A stretch of 64,000 bases of DNA from BJGV01 sp965205785 (GTDB lineage Bacteria; Pseudomonadota; Gammaproteobacteria; Burkholderiales; Nitrosomonadaceae), in the NCBI GenBank assembly GCA_965205785.1, contig OZ242188.1:1302001-1366000 (forward strand), read 5' to 3'. Of this stretch, positions 1 through 7,814 are shown piece after piece. Numbering within the stretch: position 1 is the stretch's first letter; each line of letters begins with the position of its first letter. A program made the translations under genes and the position numbers. The notes under the pieces are model-generated. The model did no database searches, was not told the DNA's origin, and was given only the letters and a program-made list of their open reading frames with translations.

Positions 1-1
1 T

Positions 2-64
2 TCTATGCCTCATAATGGACAAGGACAGTGTCTTACTGAAAATATGAAAGTAATAGAGTGTTAA
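2..64 (+). CDS. C-terminal tail of a gene cut by the window edge (uncertain)
   Basis: An open frame enters from the left edge and ends at TAA 62-64. It encodes about 20 residues ending in ENMKVIEC. The next start codon lies 8 bases further on. Nothing identifies the family, and the frame is too short to be sure it is coding. Confidence 0.3.
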   Translation, partial: SMPHNGQGQCLTENMKVIEC

Positions 65-71
65 TAATGGT

Positions 72-194
72 ATGCAAGATCACGAGAAGATAGATTATGT
101 AGAATTTTCATCAAAAGATATTGAACTAACCAAAGCATTTTTTCTAAGGCTTTTTGGTATAAATATTAATTGTGCTCATTTTTTTCTTCGTTAG
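72..194 (+). pseudogene. N-terminal stub of a VOC (glyoxalase-fold) protein
   Basis: The ATG at 72 opens a frame beginning MQDHEKIDYVEFSSKDIELT and continuing KAFFLRLFG. This is the typical first beta strand and helix of the glyoxalase/bleomycin-resistance (VOC) superfamily: a Y-x-E-F strand, then TKAFF-x-x-x-FG. After about 30 residues the similarity ends, and the frame stops at TAG 192-194 inside the end of the opposite-strand gene. A full VOC protein has 120-140 residues, so this is a truncated remnant. The join lies near 160. The family call is from motif memory only. Confidence 0.5.
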
Positions 195-444
195 AAATAA
201 AGTCTAAAAGTTCACATATTGGCCAATGAAAACACTCTTCTACAATTGATACACCGTATATTCTTTTAATTCTATGCATCACTTTCTTTTTATCTCCAAT
301 TGTTATGTCATATAGTGAAGCTTTGTCAGGAACAAAATATGGGCGCCCACCCTCGTCAAATACAGAATTTATAAATCTTTCTAGTACATCGTTTTGCTTT
401 CTCCTTTCTAAAGAGTCTGCAAGTGTAAGAATTTTGGCAGTCAT
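166..444 (-). CDS. Hypothetical protein, 92 aa
   Basis: A small soluble protein of unknown function with mixed charge and no signal peptide or membrane segment. It starts at an ATG with a weak GGA about ten bases upstream. Its 3' end overlaps the VOC remnant on the other strand, so the region has probably been rearranged. I recognise no domain. The composition looks like real coding sequence rather than a shadow, but the support is modest. Confidence 0.5.
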   Translation of the reverse strand: MTAKILTLADSLERRKQNDVLERFINSVFDEGGRPYFVPDKASLYDITIGDKKKVMHRIKRIYGVSIVEECFHWPICELLDFISNEEKNEHN

Positions 445-528
445 AATTAGAAATCCAATTCAAATAAGTTAAAACATATATATCGGATTACTGAATGTGA
501 ATATTTAGGGAGGGAGAGAAGAAATTTT

Positions 529-560
529 GAGTGTTTGCTTTGTGCCAAAGGTAAACGTTT
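529..560. repeat. Dispersed palindromic repeat, copy 1 (degenerate)
   Basis: The sequence GTGTTTGCTTTGTGCCAAAG followed by GTAAACGTTT is a diverged member of a palindrome found five times between genes here. The consensus is TGAATGTCTGCTTTTGGCAC then AAAGCAGACATTCA. The arms are less complementary here than in the copies near 36 kb. Confidence 0.55.
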
Positions 561-606
561 TACCATCCGAAGTTTTTACAATTTTTTTATGAACTTAACC
601 CCCGAT

Positions 607-2238
607 TTATTGTTGTGTACGCAGTGGCGAATGTTGGACTAGCACGATCGTAAGCAGAGGTACTAGTAAGGCAATCAACGAGGCTGTAATCAACAGCCAA
701 CCAAGTTCACTGTAATCCGCCGCGGTCTTGATAACATCGGTGGCGCGGTCATGGATCTCCCGGGTAACTAGATAAAATTCATTTAAATATTTGGTCCCAA
801 GACTCGCGGCCGATAATGCCAAATTAGTGAAGGATGCCATTACTGCAAAAAACGTGGCCTTCAAATGCGGAGGTGCATTTTTCGCAATCCAGGTTAGCAT
901 TGGAATCATAGCAATCTGGCCGAGCGGTGATTCGATAGTAGTATCGATGATTGCTATAAATCGCGCATCGACGATGCCCTCGGTGCGTGCAGCAGTCCAC
1001 TCATGCAGCCCATAATAAAGCCCGATGTTGGGTAGTGAGAGGATACCTGCAGCAATGGTTAGGATCATGACCACGAAAGCGATAGAGCGTGTTGCCATCA
1101 TCGGCCGCAGCAGTACCATGCCAAAAAGTGCGAGGACTGAACCTATTAAGGACAATACCGAAAGGAAGCGTTGATCGAATCCGAGTACATCGATTTCGAA
1201 CCAACTTGCACTCGGACCAGGTAAAGGGACCGCGCGAAATACAAAGATAATTATTGCTGTCCCTACCAGCATTTTTCGTACATCAGGCTCAAGTTCGAGT
1301 AGTAACCGGTACATCAGGAATAGAATAATACCTGCTGAACCTAGAAAAATGATTTCTTGCGCCATTGGTATTTGGCTGATACCCATTGCCAGCGTGAATA
1401 CAGTAAAAATGAGACTGCCACCTAGTATCCACCAGTTCGGATGTGTTTTTCCAGCGGGTGCAAACAGCAATTTATCGATACTTTTATGATCGTGGCCTTG
1501 CTCATGCAGTTTGCGGGCACGACGTTTTAATAAAAAGGTGCCAAGAATGACTCCAGTGATCGAGATGAGCGGTATGATCAGCGCCAACATGTATATGTCT
1601 GCGTAAATACTGACTTTCATTTCCTCGGACATATTCTCGACGTCCTCAAACAGAGTGATATTCAAAACGGCAACTGCAATAAGGCCGCCGATAATTGCGG
1701 TGCGTCCGAGGGTCTGCATCGTGGTGTGCATCACCTTGATTTCTTTATCTGGGAAGGGATTTCCATGCTCGTCTATTGTTGGTACCGCCTCTACTGTCAT
1801 CGCATCCGCGACTACGTCCTGAACGACGTAGCCGGTTGGTGCGAGCAGGGTAGCAATCACAAACCAGACTTCGATTTTCATGATCTCTGCCATTATTTCA
1901 GTGTGGGCAATGATAGCGTACATGATCCCGATACTGAGGGCTATCAGACTTGCACCGATATAGACAAGGACTGCTTTCTGGCGCCAAATCAGGTCGACAA
2001 GGTGTCCTAGAGGCATTTTCAACGTCCATGGGATGCCTGCCCAGAACGCTAGGCCAGCAAGGAAGGCAGCAGAAAGATCGAGATATTCCTTAATGAAAAA
2101 AGTGCCGACGATACTGGTCAGTCCGGATACGCCCGCTGCAAGATACACCATCAATGGGGGTAGGTAGGTCAAACGGAACTGTCGCCCGAGATCAAGAAAG
2201 GTATCATCGATCCAGCGATAAACGGAATTATTGGTCAT
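607..2238 (-). CDS. Major-facilitator-type transporter, possibly BT1 (folate/biopterin) family
   Basis: A polytopic inner-membrane protein of about 543 residues with roughly twelve hydrophobic segments. The sequence near residues 20-60 (FRLTYLPPLMVYLAAGVSGL, then a phenylalanine-isoleucine-lysine-glutamate motif) and the later VVQDVVADAMTVEAV segment resemble BT1/FBT-type transporters of the major facilitator superfamily. The substrate cannot be read from sequence. A longer frame begins at 2265, but the ATG at 2238 has a better ribosome site (AAGGG about nine bases upstream), so I chose it. The gene is clearly richer in GC (sample lines 55-60%) than its neighbours (35-40%), which suggests different ancestry or strong codon constraint. 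Confidence 0.6.
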   Translation of the reverse strand: MTNNSVYRWIDDTFLDLGRQFRLTYLPPLMVYLAAGVSGLTSIVGTFFIKEYLDLSAAFLAGLAFWAGIPWTLKMPLGHLVDLIWRQKAVLVYIGASLIALSIGIMYAIIAHTEIMAEIMKIEVWFVIATLLAPTGYVVQDVVADAMTVEAVPTIDEHGNPFPDKEIKVMHTTMQTLGRTAIIGGLIAVAVLNITLFEDVENMSEEMKVSIYADIYMLALIIPLISITGVILGTFLLKRRARKLHEQGHDHKSIDKLLFAPAGKTHPNWWILGGSLIFTVFTLAMGISQIPMAQEIIFLGSAGIILFLMYRLLLELEPDVRKMLVGTAIIIFVFRAVPLPGPSASWFEIDVLGFDQRFLSVLSLIGSVLALFGMVLLRPMMATRSIAFVVMILTIAAGILSLPNIGLYYGLHEWTAARTEGIVDARFIAIIDTTIESPLGQIAMIPMLTWIAKNAPPHLKATFFAVMASFTNLALSAASLGTKYLNEFYLVTREIHDRATDVIKTAADYSELGWLLITASLIALLVPLLTIVLVQHSPLRTQQ

Positions 2239-2286
2239 GCACTTACCCTTATCATAAGTGCCCATTATATGGATGAATTTTTCTGA

Positions 2287-2925
2287 TTAGTTTTCTAAGC
2301 GCACAATGCCCATGTGAGAAAGGTGAAATTCAGTAAACTGACCATAACTATTCTCATGATTTAGCTTGATTTCACCGGTGGCTTTTGTGCTGGCACTTCC
2401 CATTTCAGCAATTTCATACTCGAATCCATGAGGTAAATCAATACGGGCGCGATGAATTTCTCCAGTTACAGCATTACGAATGGGTTCACCTTTAGTTTCG
2501 AATACGCCCGGTATACTAATGTGCCCTATGCGATTCTCGACATCGATTGCAAGACTAATAGGTTTAAAGAGTGTTTCAAGTCTATTAGGACTCATCGCAG
2601 AATAGACGGCCCAAACTGTTGCCATTGGTTCCGTATCTTCTCCCTGCATTATCCTAATCAAGGCATTCCGCTGTTTTTCATCAGCTTCTTCATCAATGAT
2701 AAGCTGCATTTTTCCGTTTCCTTCATGTACCGGGCCAGGCCAGGAATAAATACCAGCAGCTTTTAGCCCATCTAGATTAACATCGCCAAAAACCCCCTTA
2801 TTTATTATATATCCTGCTGCAGCTTCACAGTTACCATGTGTAGGCAGTGCGTTGAACTGGCAGGGGCACCCATAATCACAATTACAGTTTGCAAATCCTT
2901 GTCCTTTAATTCGCCATTTGACCAT
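2287..2925 (-). CDS. DUF1326 domain-containing protein
   Basis: A 212-residue soluble protein matching the DUF1326 family. Its hallmark is the N-terminal cysteine cluster GFANCNCDYGCPCQFNALPT, with Cys14, Cys16, Cys20 and Cys22, which suggests metal binding or redox chemistry. The biochemical function of the family is unknown to me. The start is well supported by GGAGAA upstream of the ATG. It lies downstream of the GC-rich transporter on the same strand only in the sense of shared orientation, and each may have its own promoter. Confidence 0.8.
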   Translation of the reverse strand: MVKWRIKGQGFANCNCDYGCPCQFNALPTHGNCEAAAGYIINKGVFGDVNLDGLKAAGIYSWPGPVHEGNGKMQLIIDEEADEKQRNALIRIMQGEDTEPMATVWAVYSAMSPNRLETLFKPISLAIDVENRIGHISIPGVFETKGEPIRNAVTGEIHRARIDLPHGFEYEIAEMGSASTKATGEIKLNHENSYGQFTEFHLSHMGIVRLEN

Positions 2926-3035
2926 AAGCTATTCTCCAGATCTAATTTTTTGTAGTTATTCTGAAATTGAATTAGCAGTAGGTACACTACTTTTCAAGGC
3001 TAGTTTAATGTAGCAGAAGAGAAGTAACTTTAAAC

Positions 3036-3070
3036 TGAAAATCTGCTTTGTGCCAGAAGCGGACGTTCAG
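3036..3070. repeat. Dispersed palindromic repeat, copy 2
   Basis: TGAAAATCTGCTTTGTGCCA followed by GAAGCGGACGTTCAG. It is the reverse-oriented loop version (GTGCCA rather than TGGCAC) of the same palindrome and lies between the DUF1326 and DUF4197 genes. Confidence 0.6.
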
Positions 3071-3117
3071 CTTTCTGAGTAGCTCATATTGATATATTAC
3101 ATAACCGTATCCAAAAA

Positions 3118-3879
3118 CTATTGAACGGAGCTAAATACCTTCTTCATCAGATCACTGCCACTTGCCAGTGGATTGGCGCGAATGCGTTTTTCTTCCGCAG
3201 CAATCATCTTGAATAGGCCGTCAATAGCTTTATTGGTTACATAACCATCTACGTCAGTCATATCGTTGCCGCCAAGCATTGATACCATAGGGCCAGCTTG
3301 TCCGACCATTCGTTTATAAGCTGTTGTCACACCTGCAGCATCTGTGGCTTGTCTAACCATAGGCCTAAATTTTTCAGCTAGTTTCGCACCACTCGTTTTG
3401 CGAAAATACTGTGTTGCCGAATCATCCCCACCACTGAGAATCTTTTCTGCATCCTGAACAGACATTTCGCGAATTGAATCTGAAAAAATAGCTGCTGCTT
3501 CCGGTACTGCTTTTTCAGCGGCACGGTTCATTGTAGTGACAAATTCATCTACATATCTTTTACCACCAAGTTTACTTGCCAGATCAGCAACTTTTTCTAC
3601 TTTTCCCGGGAGAGGTATTTTTACCAGGTTATTCCCTAAGAAACCGTCTGTTTTACTAAGACTGTTAATTGCTGATTCAACACCCTGTGCTAGTGCTTCC
3701 TTGAGGCCACCAGCCATTTCAGTTTGGCTTAAAGCTGAAACAGCAACACTACTACTATCTCCACCACCTAGCACACTACCTAATCCACCTAGCCCACCTT
3801 GCAACGAATCTTGCCAGCCAGCTTGTACCAACCCACTTATGGATATGATTGAAACAAAGAATATAATTCTATTATTCAT
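3118..3879 (-). CDS. DUF4197 domain-containing secreted protein
   Basis: A 253-residue exported protein. Residues 1-20 form a signal peptide (hydrophobic IIFFVSIISISGLVQA, cleavage after A20). A glycine-rich stretch (GGLGGLGSVLGGG) follows. The body matches the DUF4197 family, with a KIPLPGKVEKVADLASKLGG segment and a C-terminal TNKAIDGLFKMIAAEEKRIR segment. The family is common in proteobacteria and its function is not established. It appears monocistronic. Confidence 0.8.
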   Translation of the reverse strand: MNNRIIFFVSIISISGLVQAGWQDSLQGGLGGLGSVLGGGDSSSVAVSALSQTEMAGGLKEALAQGVESAINSLSKTDGFLGNNLVKIPLPGKVEKVADLASKLGGKRYVDEFVTTMNRAAEKAVPEAAAIFSDSIREMSVQDAEKILSGGDDSATQYFRKTSGAKLAEKFRPMVRQATDAAGVTTAYKRMVGQAGPMVSMLGGNDMTDVDGYVTNKAIDGLFKMIAAEEKRIRANPLASGSDLMKKVFSSVQ

Positions 3880-3966
3880 TTTTATTTCCTTATATTTAGA
3901 AGGTTGGGTACATTACTTCTTTAAACTGTGTACCGGAAAATTTGATATAAATTTACTTTGATTCGT

Positions 3967-4317
3967 TTATCCTAAAGTATTTTTTATATTTTCATATTTT
4001 TCCGTAATAGCGTGGACATTAGTGTAGCCCATTTCCTGTAGTGTTAAGGCTGCAAGTGATGCACGACCACCGCCTGCACAGTGAAGTAGTATCAACGTAT
4101 CTGGTTCAGGACAAAGATTTGGCATTTTCATTTCAATTAAACCACGAGGAATATTTATTGAATCCTTAAGCTTGGAATTAGCTGCACTTTCAGGTTCCCG
4201 TACATCAATAATAACGGCATTTCCAGAATCTTTGCATAAAGTTTTGGCGGATGATGCATCAAGGCAATTTATCCTTGTTTGAGCTTCAGCTATCAGTTCA
4301 CTAGCGACTTTTATCAT
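3967..4317 (-). CDS. Rhodanese-like sulfurtransferase, single domain
   Basis: A 116-residue single-domain rhodanese. The CH2A-like motif IIDVREPES (about residues 36-44) and the active loop CAGGGR at residues 80-85 are both present, with Cys80 as the predicted persulfide-carrying residue. There is no signal peptide, so it should act in the cytoplasm in sulfur transfer or thiol detoxification. The six-residue loop is typical of sulfur transfer rather than phosphatase-like relatives. It is a separate transcription unit from its neighbours, as far as spacing shows. Confidence 0.9.
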   Translation of the reverse strand: MIKVASELIAEAQTRINCLDASSAKTLCKDSGNAVIIDVREPESAANSKLKDSINIPRGLIEMKMPNLCPEPDTLILLHCAGGGRASLAALTLQEMGYTNVHAITEKYENIKNTLG

Positions 4318-4509
4318 AATAATTCCTCTGTCATAATTTTTATGTCTTAAACGTCATGTTTATTCCGTGCGGTCTAGTCTACTACTTTGGGCTAAAAATA
4401 GGGATTATCATTATGACTAATTTCTTAATTTTATGGAGTACTTATAAAAGGCAACACTCTACAATAATCAGTGCCGATTAAGATTTCTCTGGACGATATA
4501 TTTTCTTTC

Positions 4510-4824
4510 TTAAGAATCTATTCGTTTACTTGATAGGTTATGAACCAGCTTTAAGTAGTCGTTTGGGTGCTTAAGTTTGGCAATTTCATATAGATGGATT
4601 AGTTCTTCTTCAAGGTTATTGCTTGGCATCTCAGTGCCAATATAGGCATACCAATATTTAGCATTATTAATATTACCTTCTACCCGATGTAAATATGCAT
4701 GTATAAGACAAGACAGCTCATCAGAAAATTGCTGTACTAATTTATGGGCTTCTTCCCATTTTCCGCTACGAGCAAGGTCTAATATATTTATATGGTTACA
4801 CTTATTATTAGGTTCTTGTTGCAT
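4510..4824 (-). CDS. Small helical protein in a MerR-promoter operon
   Basis: A 104-residue cytoplasmic protein, rich in helix-forming residues and with a repeat-like flavour (ARSGKWEEAHKLVQQF, then YLHRVEGNINNAKYWY), reminiscent of one or two TPR-like helices. Its ATG overlaps the stop of the upstream membrane-protein gene by one base (TAATG), so the two are translationally coupled. It is the second gene of the operon driven by the MerR-type promoter at 5301-5331. I recognise no family, and its function is unknown. Confidence 0.7.
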   Translation of the reverse strand: MQQEPNNKCNHINILDLARSGKWEEAHKLVQQFSDELSCLIHAYLHRVEGNINNAKYWYAYIGTEMPSNNLEEELIHLYEIAKLKHPNDYLKLVHNLSSKRIDS

Positions 4825-5213
4825 TAATTTTTAGTTTCGTTAAGTAATATCTTATTTAAGATGGTTCCACCAGAACTAATAAGTAGTCCCAGAGAAAAAT
4901 GAATATAGTTTTGGAAGTTGGTTTGTATGTACATTTTCTCATTCCCTTGTGGACTAATTTCCATAAATCCAATAAAACTAACTAATAAATAAGCTATACC
5001 AAAAGTTTGTATAAACAGAACAGATGATTTTTCATCCATTAAAGATACTATTACAAACCATATTGCGGTACCCAAATGGAGTAGATCATATGCTGTATTT
5101 GATATAAAAATTGTATCTCTTCCTAAAAAAGAATCAGAGTTAAATCCAAGAATTGCTAATACCAGAAATACAATAGAAATAAGTATCGATGCCAGTGTTG
5201 AATGCTTGGTCAT
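4824..5213 (-). CDS. Four-helix integral membrane protein, MerR-promoter operon
   Basis: A 129-residue inner-membrane protein with about four transmembrane helices: residues 8-24, 42-60, 66-86 and 104-122. It resembles small DUF4383-like membrane proteins, but I cannot confirm the family. It lacks the paired cysteines of MerT, so it is not an obvious mercury transporter. An AAGGA lies about eight bases upstream of the ATG. The predicted transcript starts near 5294, giving a leader of about 80 bases. It is divergent from the tandem MerR gene and is the probable main target of that regulator. Confidence 0.75.
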   Translation of the reverse strand: MTKHSTLASILISIVFLVLAILGFNSDSFLGRDTIFISNTAYDLLHLGTAIWFVIVSLMDEKSSVLFIQTFGIAYLLVSFIGFMEISPQGNEKMYIQTNFQNYIHFSLGLLISSGGTILNKILLNETKN

Positions 5214-5300
5214 CCTATTTTCCTTTAGATAGGCCTAAGAAAGAAAAAATAAACCTAGGCAAATTTTTGATTTTATTTATGAGAATTAAATAATCAGACA

Positions 5301-5331
5301 ATTATATTTGTGTACTACGGTACGGAATCAA
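5301..5331 (-). promoter_or_regulatory. MerR-type promoter with operator dyad, 19-bp spacer
   Basis: Read on the minus strand: -35 TTGATT (5326-5331), then 19 bases containing CCGTAC-CGTA-GTACAC, then -10 TATAAT (5301-5306). The overlong 19-bp spacer with a dyad inside it is the diagnostic architecture of MerR-family promoters. The CCGTAC-N4-GTAC half sites match the classical mer operator. It points at the two-gene operon 5213-4510. Confidence 0.85.
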
Positions 5332-5371
5332 CCTATCTACATCATTATAAGTATCCTTCACTTCCTTTTTT

Positions 5372-5388
5372 CTGTACTAAGGTACGGA
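5372..5388. promoter_or_regulatory. Second MerR-type operator
   Basis: CTGTACTAAGGTACGGA carries the same GTAC-N4-GTAC dyad as the promoter operator. On the minus strand it reads CCGTAC-CTTA-GTACAG. The dyad centres are 62 bp apart, close to six helical turns. No good -35/-10 pair surrounds this copy, so it may be an auxiliary or autoregulatory site for the regulator gene. Confidence 0.65.
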
Positions 5389-5555
5389 TGTTATTACGTG
5401 GCATGTCAACCTAAAGGATTAAAGAGCGTTACAATTATTTAACTATTTATCTAAGAAAGAATAATTACTAACAGAAAAATATTAGATAAATAATTCACTT
5501 CTTTTCTTTTGAGGAATTATTGGGGAGCTTGTGTTGACGACATAAGTCTGATCAC

Positions 5556-6362
5556 TTGAACAATGAACTTAAAAACTTAACAATTGGCGCACTCGCGAGA
5601 GCTGCCAGAGTTAGTGTAGAAACTGTACGGTTTTACCAGAGAAGAGGCTTATTATCAAAGCCACAAAAGTCTGGTAGCGGAATTAATCGCTATAACAATG
5701 AGTCTTTGTCGCGTCTAAAATTTGTGAAGTCTGCGCAGAAACTAGATTTTAGTCTAAAAGAAATAGCTGAGTTAATAGCACTGGAGAAGCATGACAACTG
5801 TCATAGAGTCTGTGAGCCTGCCATAAACAAATTAAAGAATGTACAAAAGAAACTATCAAAGTTAAACAATATTGAAGCTACACTAATGCTTATTATTAAA
5901 CATTGTAGATCAAATCAAAATATTACAACTCGGTTATCTAATAATAAATATTCAAGTAAATTTAAAATTGGTGAGCTTGCAAAAATGGCCAATGTGAGTG
6001 TTGAGACGGTTCGGTTTTATCAGCGAAAGGGATTGCTGCCGATACCAGATAAACCGCACGGTAGCATTAATCGTTATAGCACTGAGTCCTTGATGCGTTT
6101 AAAATTTATAAAGTCTGCTAAGCAATTAGATTTTAGTTTAAATGAGATAGCTGAACTATTAGTCCTAGAAAACGATGAGAGCTCTAATGGAACTTGTGTG
6201 CTTGCAGAAAGAAAATTAAAGGATGTGCGTGGCAAACATACCAATCTTCATAGCGTAGAAGCTAGTTTAATGCAGATAATTAAACATTGTCCTGCGAATG
6301 GAGATTGTAATATTGGCCCCTTATTTATCAAAAATTCTAAATGGATTAGTGGGTCTTTTTGA
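5556..6362 (+). CDS. Tandem double MerR-family regulator (covalent pseudo-dimer)
   Basis: A 268-residue protein made of two consecutive MerR modules. Module 1 spans residues 7-118, with the winged helix at LTIGALARAARVSVETVRFY and LDFSLKEIAEL. Module 2 spans residues 136-256, with FKIGELAKMANVSVETVRFY and LDFSLNEIAEL. Each module has its own DNA-binding domain and coiled helix. Cysteines differ between modules: C82, C86 and C117 in the first; C214, C245 and C251 in the second. Ordinary MerR proteins have 120-145 residues and act as homodimers, so this chain can fold as its own dimer. The only start that fits is TTG at 5556, without a clear ribosome site, because an in-frame stop lies upstream. 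It is divergent from the operon whose promoter carries the cognate operator. Confidence 0.9.
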   Translation: MNNELKNLTIGALARAARVSVETVRFYQRRGLLSKPQKSGSGINRYNNESLSRLKFVKSAQKLDFSLKEIAELIALEKHDNCHRVCEPAINKLKNVQKKLSKLNNIEATLMLIIKHCRSNQNITTRLSNNKYSSKFKIGELAKMANVSVETVRFYQRKGLLPIPDKPHGSINRYSTESLMRLKFIKSAKQLDFSLNEIAELLVLENDESSNGTCVLAERKLKDVRGKHTNLHSVEASLMQIIKHCPANGDCNIGPLFIKNSKWISGSF

Positions 6363-6410
6363 TATCAGTAATAAGCTTTATCTCTAATTTGACTATTTAT
6401 TTCACTTTAT

Positions 6411-6482
6411 GGGTGAGCTGCGTGGGAAGGTGAGAGCCTTGCCTAATAATGTAGCAGAAACTGTACCTGCGCAGCTCCACCC
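6411..6482. repeat. Inverted repeat enclosing about 47 bases
   Basis: GGGTGAGCTGCG (6411-6422) pairs with CGCAGCTCCACCC (6470-6482), with one bulged base. An 8-bp inverted pair, GGCACGGA (6500-6507) and TCCGTGCC (6628-6635), lies just downstream. The stretch 6363-6756 holds no gene. It may be a terminator-like structure for the MerR gene, a structured RNA or the remains of a small mobile repeat. Confidence 0.4.
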
Positions 6483-6756
6483 TCCTTTGGCTCATAGAAG
6501 GCACGGAAAAACATAAGTTTTGCAGATTATGATCTGGTTTTACTGATCAATACAGCTCCACTTTTCATTTGCGGACTAAAAAACTTTAGTGCATTGATTT
6601 ATAAGTTATTTACATGTACTGATCCTGTCCGTGCCGCCATCTGGTATTTTAAGTTACTATATGCAGGTCTATTTAGCTTATATATAAAAGTTTATGAGGA
6701 TCTTTCTATCCATGGTGATCTCATGAAGATTGATAAATAGTTAAGCTCCTGAATAT

Positions 6757-7428
6757 ATGAAAAATAATGTGATGCAAGCATATAAGATCTTTAATCGCGA
6801 TGTAGAAATTGCGATTAGGGTGTTCTTTTTATGGAAGGGAATGTACGACATTGTAAGTAAGAATAATGAGACGCTCAGTGCGTTAGAAAAAAATACTCTT
6901 TCATGGAATACTATTCTTCATTCGTTACAGTGTACTTTTTTTATTTCCCTTGGCCGGTTATTTGAAGGTGATGAGGCCGTTTCTGCAGATAAATTTTTAC
7001 GTACTTGTATTGATAACATAGATGAGTTCAGCAAAAATTCATTACGGAACCGTAAAATTACTCAATATGGAGGAAAACAGGAGTGGCTTAACCTTTATAT
7101 GAACAATATATATGAGCCAAGAGTTAAAGACTTTGATGAGTTAATAGATAAGCTTACGATAAGAAAGGCATTATATATAAAAACTTATAGGCCTATTCGG
7201 CATAAGATAATTACACATCTAAATATTACTACTATTGATAATTTTAGTTCATTATTTGGGAAAGCAGAAATAGATGAAATACAGGATTTTCTTTTGGTAA
7301 TGTATCAAATAGATAGAGTAATTTTTCATTTATTCTTTAATGGGAAACTATATCCAATTGATAGTTTTATTCTAGAAGAACAGAACCCTGTCTTTAAGGA
7401 TATAGAGGCGCTACTAGAAAAGATATAA
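6757..7428 (+). CDS. HEPN-like protein, AbiU2-type (putative)
   Basis: A 223-residue helical, soluble protein. Residues 40-85 (a helix ending LGRLFEGDEAVSADKFL) and the segment TYRPIRHKIITHLN near residue 150 resemble the AbiU2 branch of HEPN proteins. In it, the RHKIITH element fits the R-x(4-6)-H ribonuclease signature. HEPN proteins act as RNA-cleaving toxins or abortive-infection effectors. There is no neighbouring antitoxin, so a solitary role or decayed module is possible. No convincing ribosome site precedes the ATG. The family call is an inference from motif shape. Confidence 0.55.
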   Translation: MKNNVMQAYKIFNRDVEIAIRVFFLWKGMYDIVSKNNETLSALEKNTLSWNTILHSLQCTFFISLGRLFEGDEAVSADKFLRTCIDNIDEFSKNSLRNRKITQYGGKQEWLNLYMNNIYEPRVKDFDELIDKLTIRKALYIKTYRPIRHKIITHLNITTIDNFSSLFGKAEIDEIQDFLLVMYQIDRVIFHLFFNGKLYPIDSFILEEQNPVFKDIEALLEKI

Positions 7429-7457
7429 ACAAGTAGATTTAGCGATAGGTTCTTTTA

Positions 7458-7643
7458 TTAGCCTAAATTTTCAAATAAGTTATATCTTTCTACTCTTATA
7501 GGGTCTTCGATAAAGTAGACATTTGCTGCAGTTGGTTCCCCTAGTTGTAGCGTACTAAGCGGTACTGTAAACGTCGGACAAAATGGACATAGTTTCTTTG
7601 CGTATTTAATTATTGTTTCGTCTGAATCATTAGCCCAGAGCAT
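7458..7643 (-). CDS. Small protein with CPFC motif, 61 aa
   Basis: A short acidic protein containing Cys-Pro-Phe-Cys at about residues 19-22, a possible redox or metal-binding pair. The ATG follows GGAGAA with a seven-base spacing, which is the best evidence that it is translated. It is convergent with the HEPN-like gene. I recognise no family. Confidence 0.55.
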   Translation of the reverse strand: MLWANDSDETIIKYAKKLCPFCPTFTVPLSTLQLGEPTAANVYFIEDPIRVERYNLFENLG

Positions 7644-7814
7644 ATTTATTCTCCATGGTTGGATTGTAATAGCCTACGTACTAACAGCTTATATCATTAT
7701 CAGAGAAACACTTAAAGCAGTAATTAGAATATTTCTATATATTTTTCTTTGGCTTGAGGAAACTTGTAAGAGTTCTTGGGGTCTCATCAATTTTAAGCCA
7801 TTAAATCTATTACA

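Noticed and set aside
791..2010. Plus-strand and secondary minus-strand frames inside the GC-rich transporter
   Set aside because: They overlap a long conserved membrane-protein gene and have no domain or ribosome site. The higher GC makes shadow frames longer.
4824..5213. Membrane protein considered as MerT-type mercury transporter
   Set aside because: It lacks the cysteine pairs of MerT, so the mer-like operator does not by itself make this a mercury operon.
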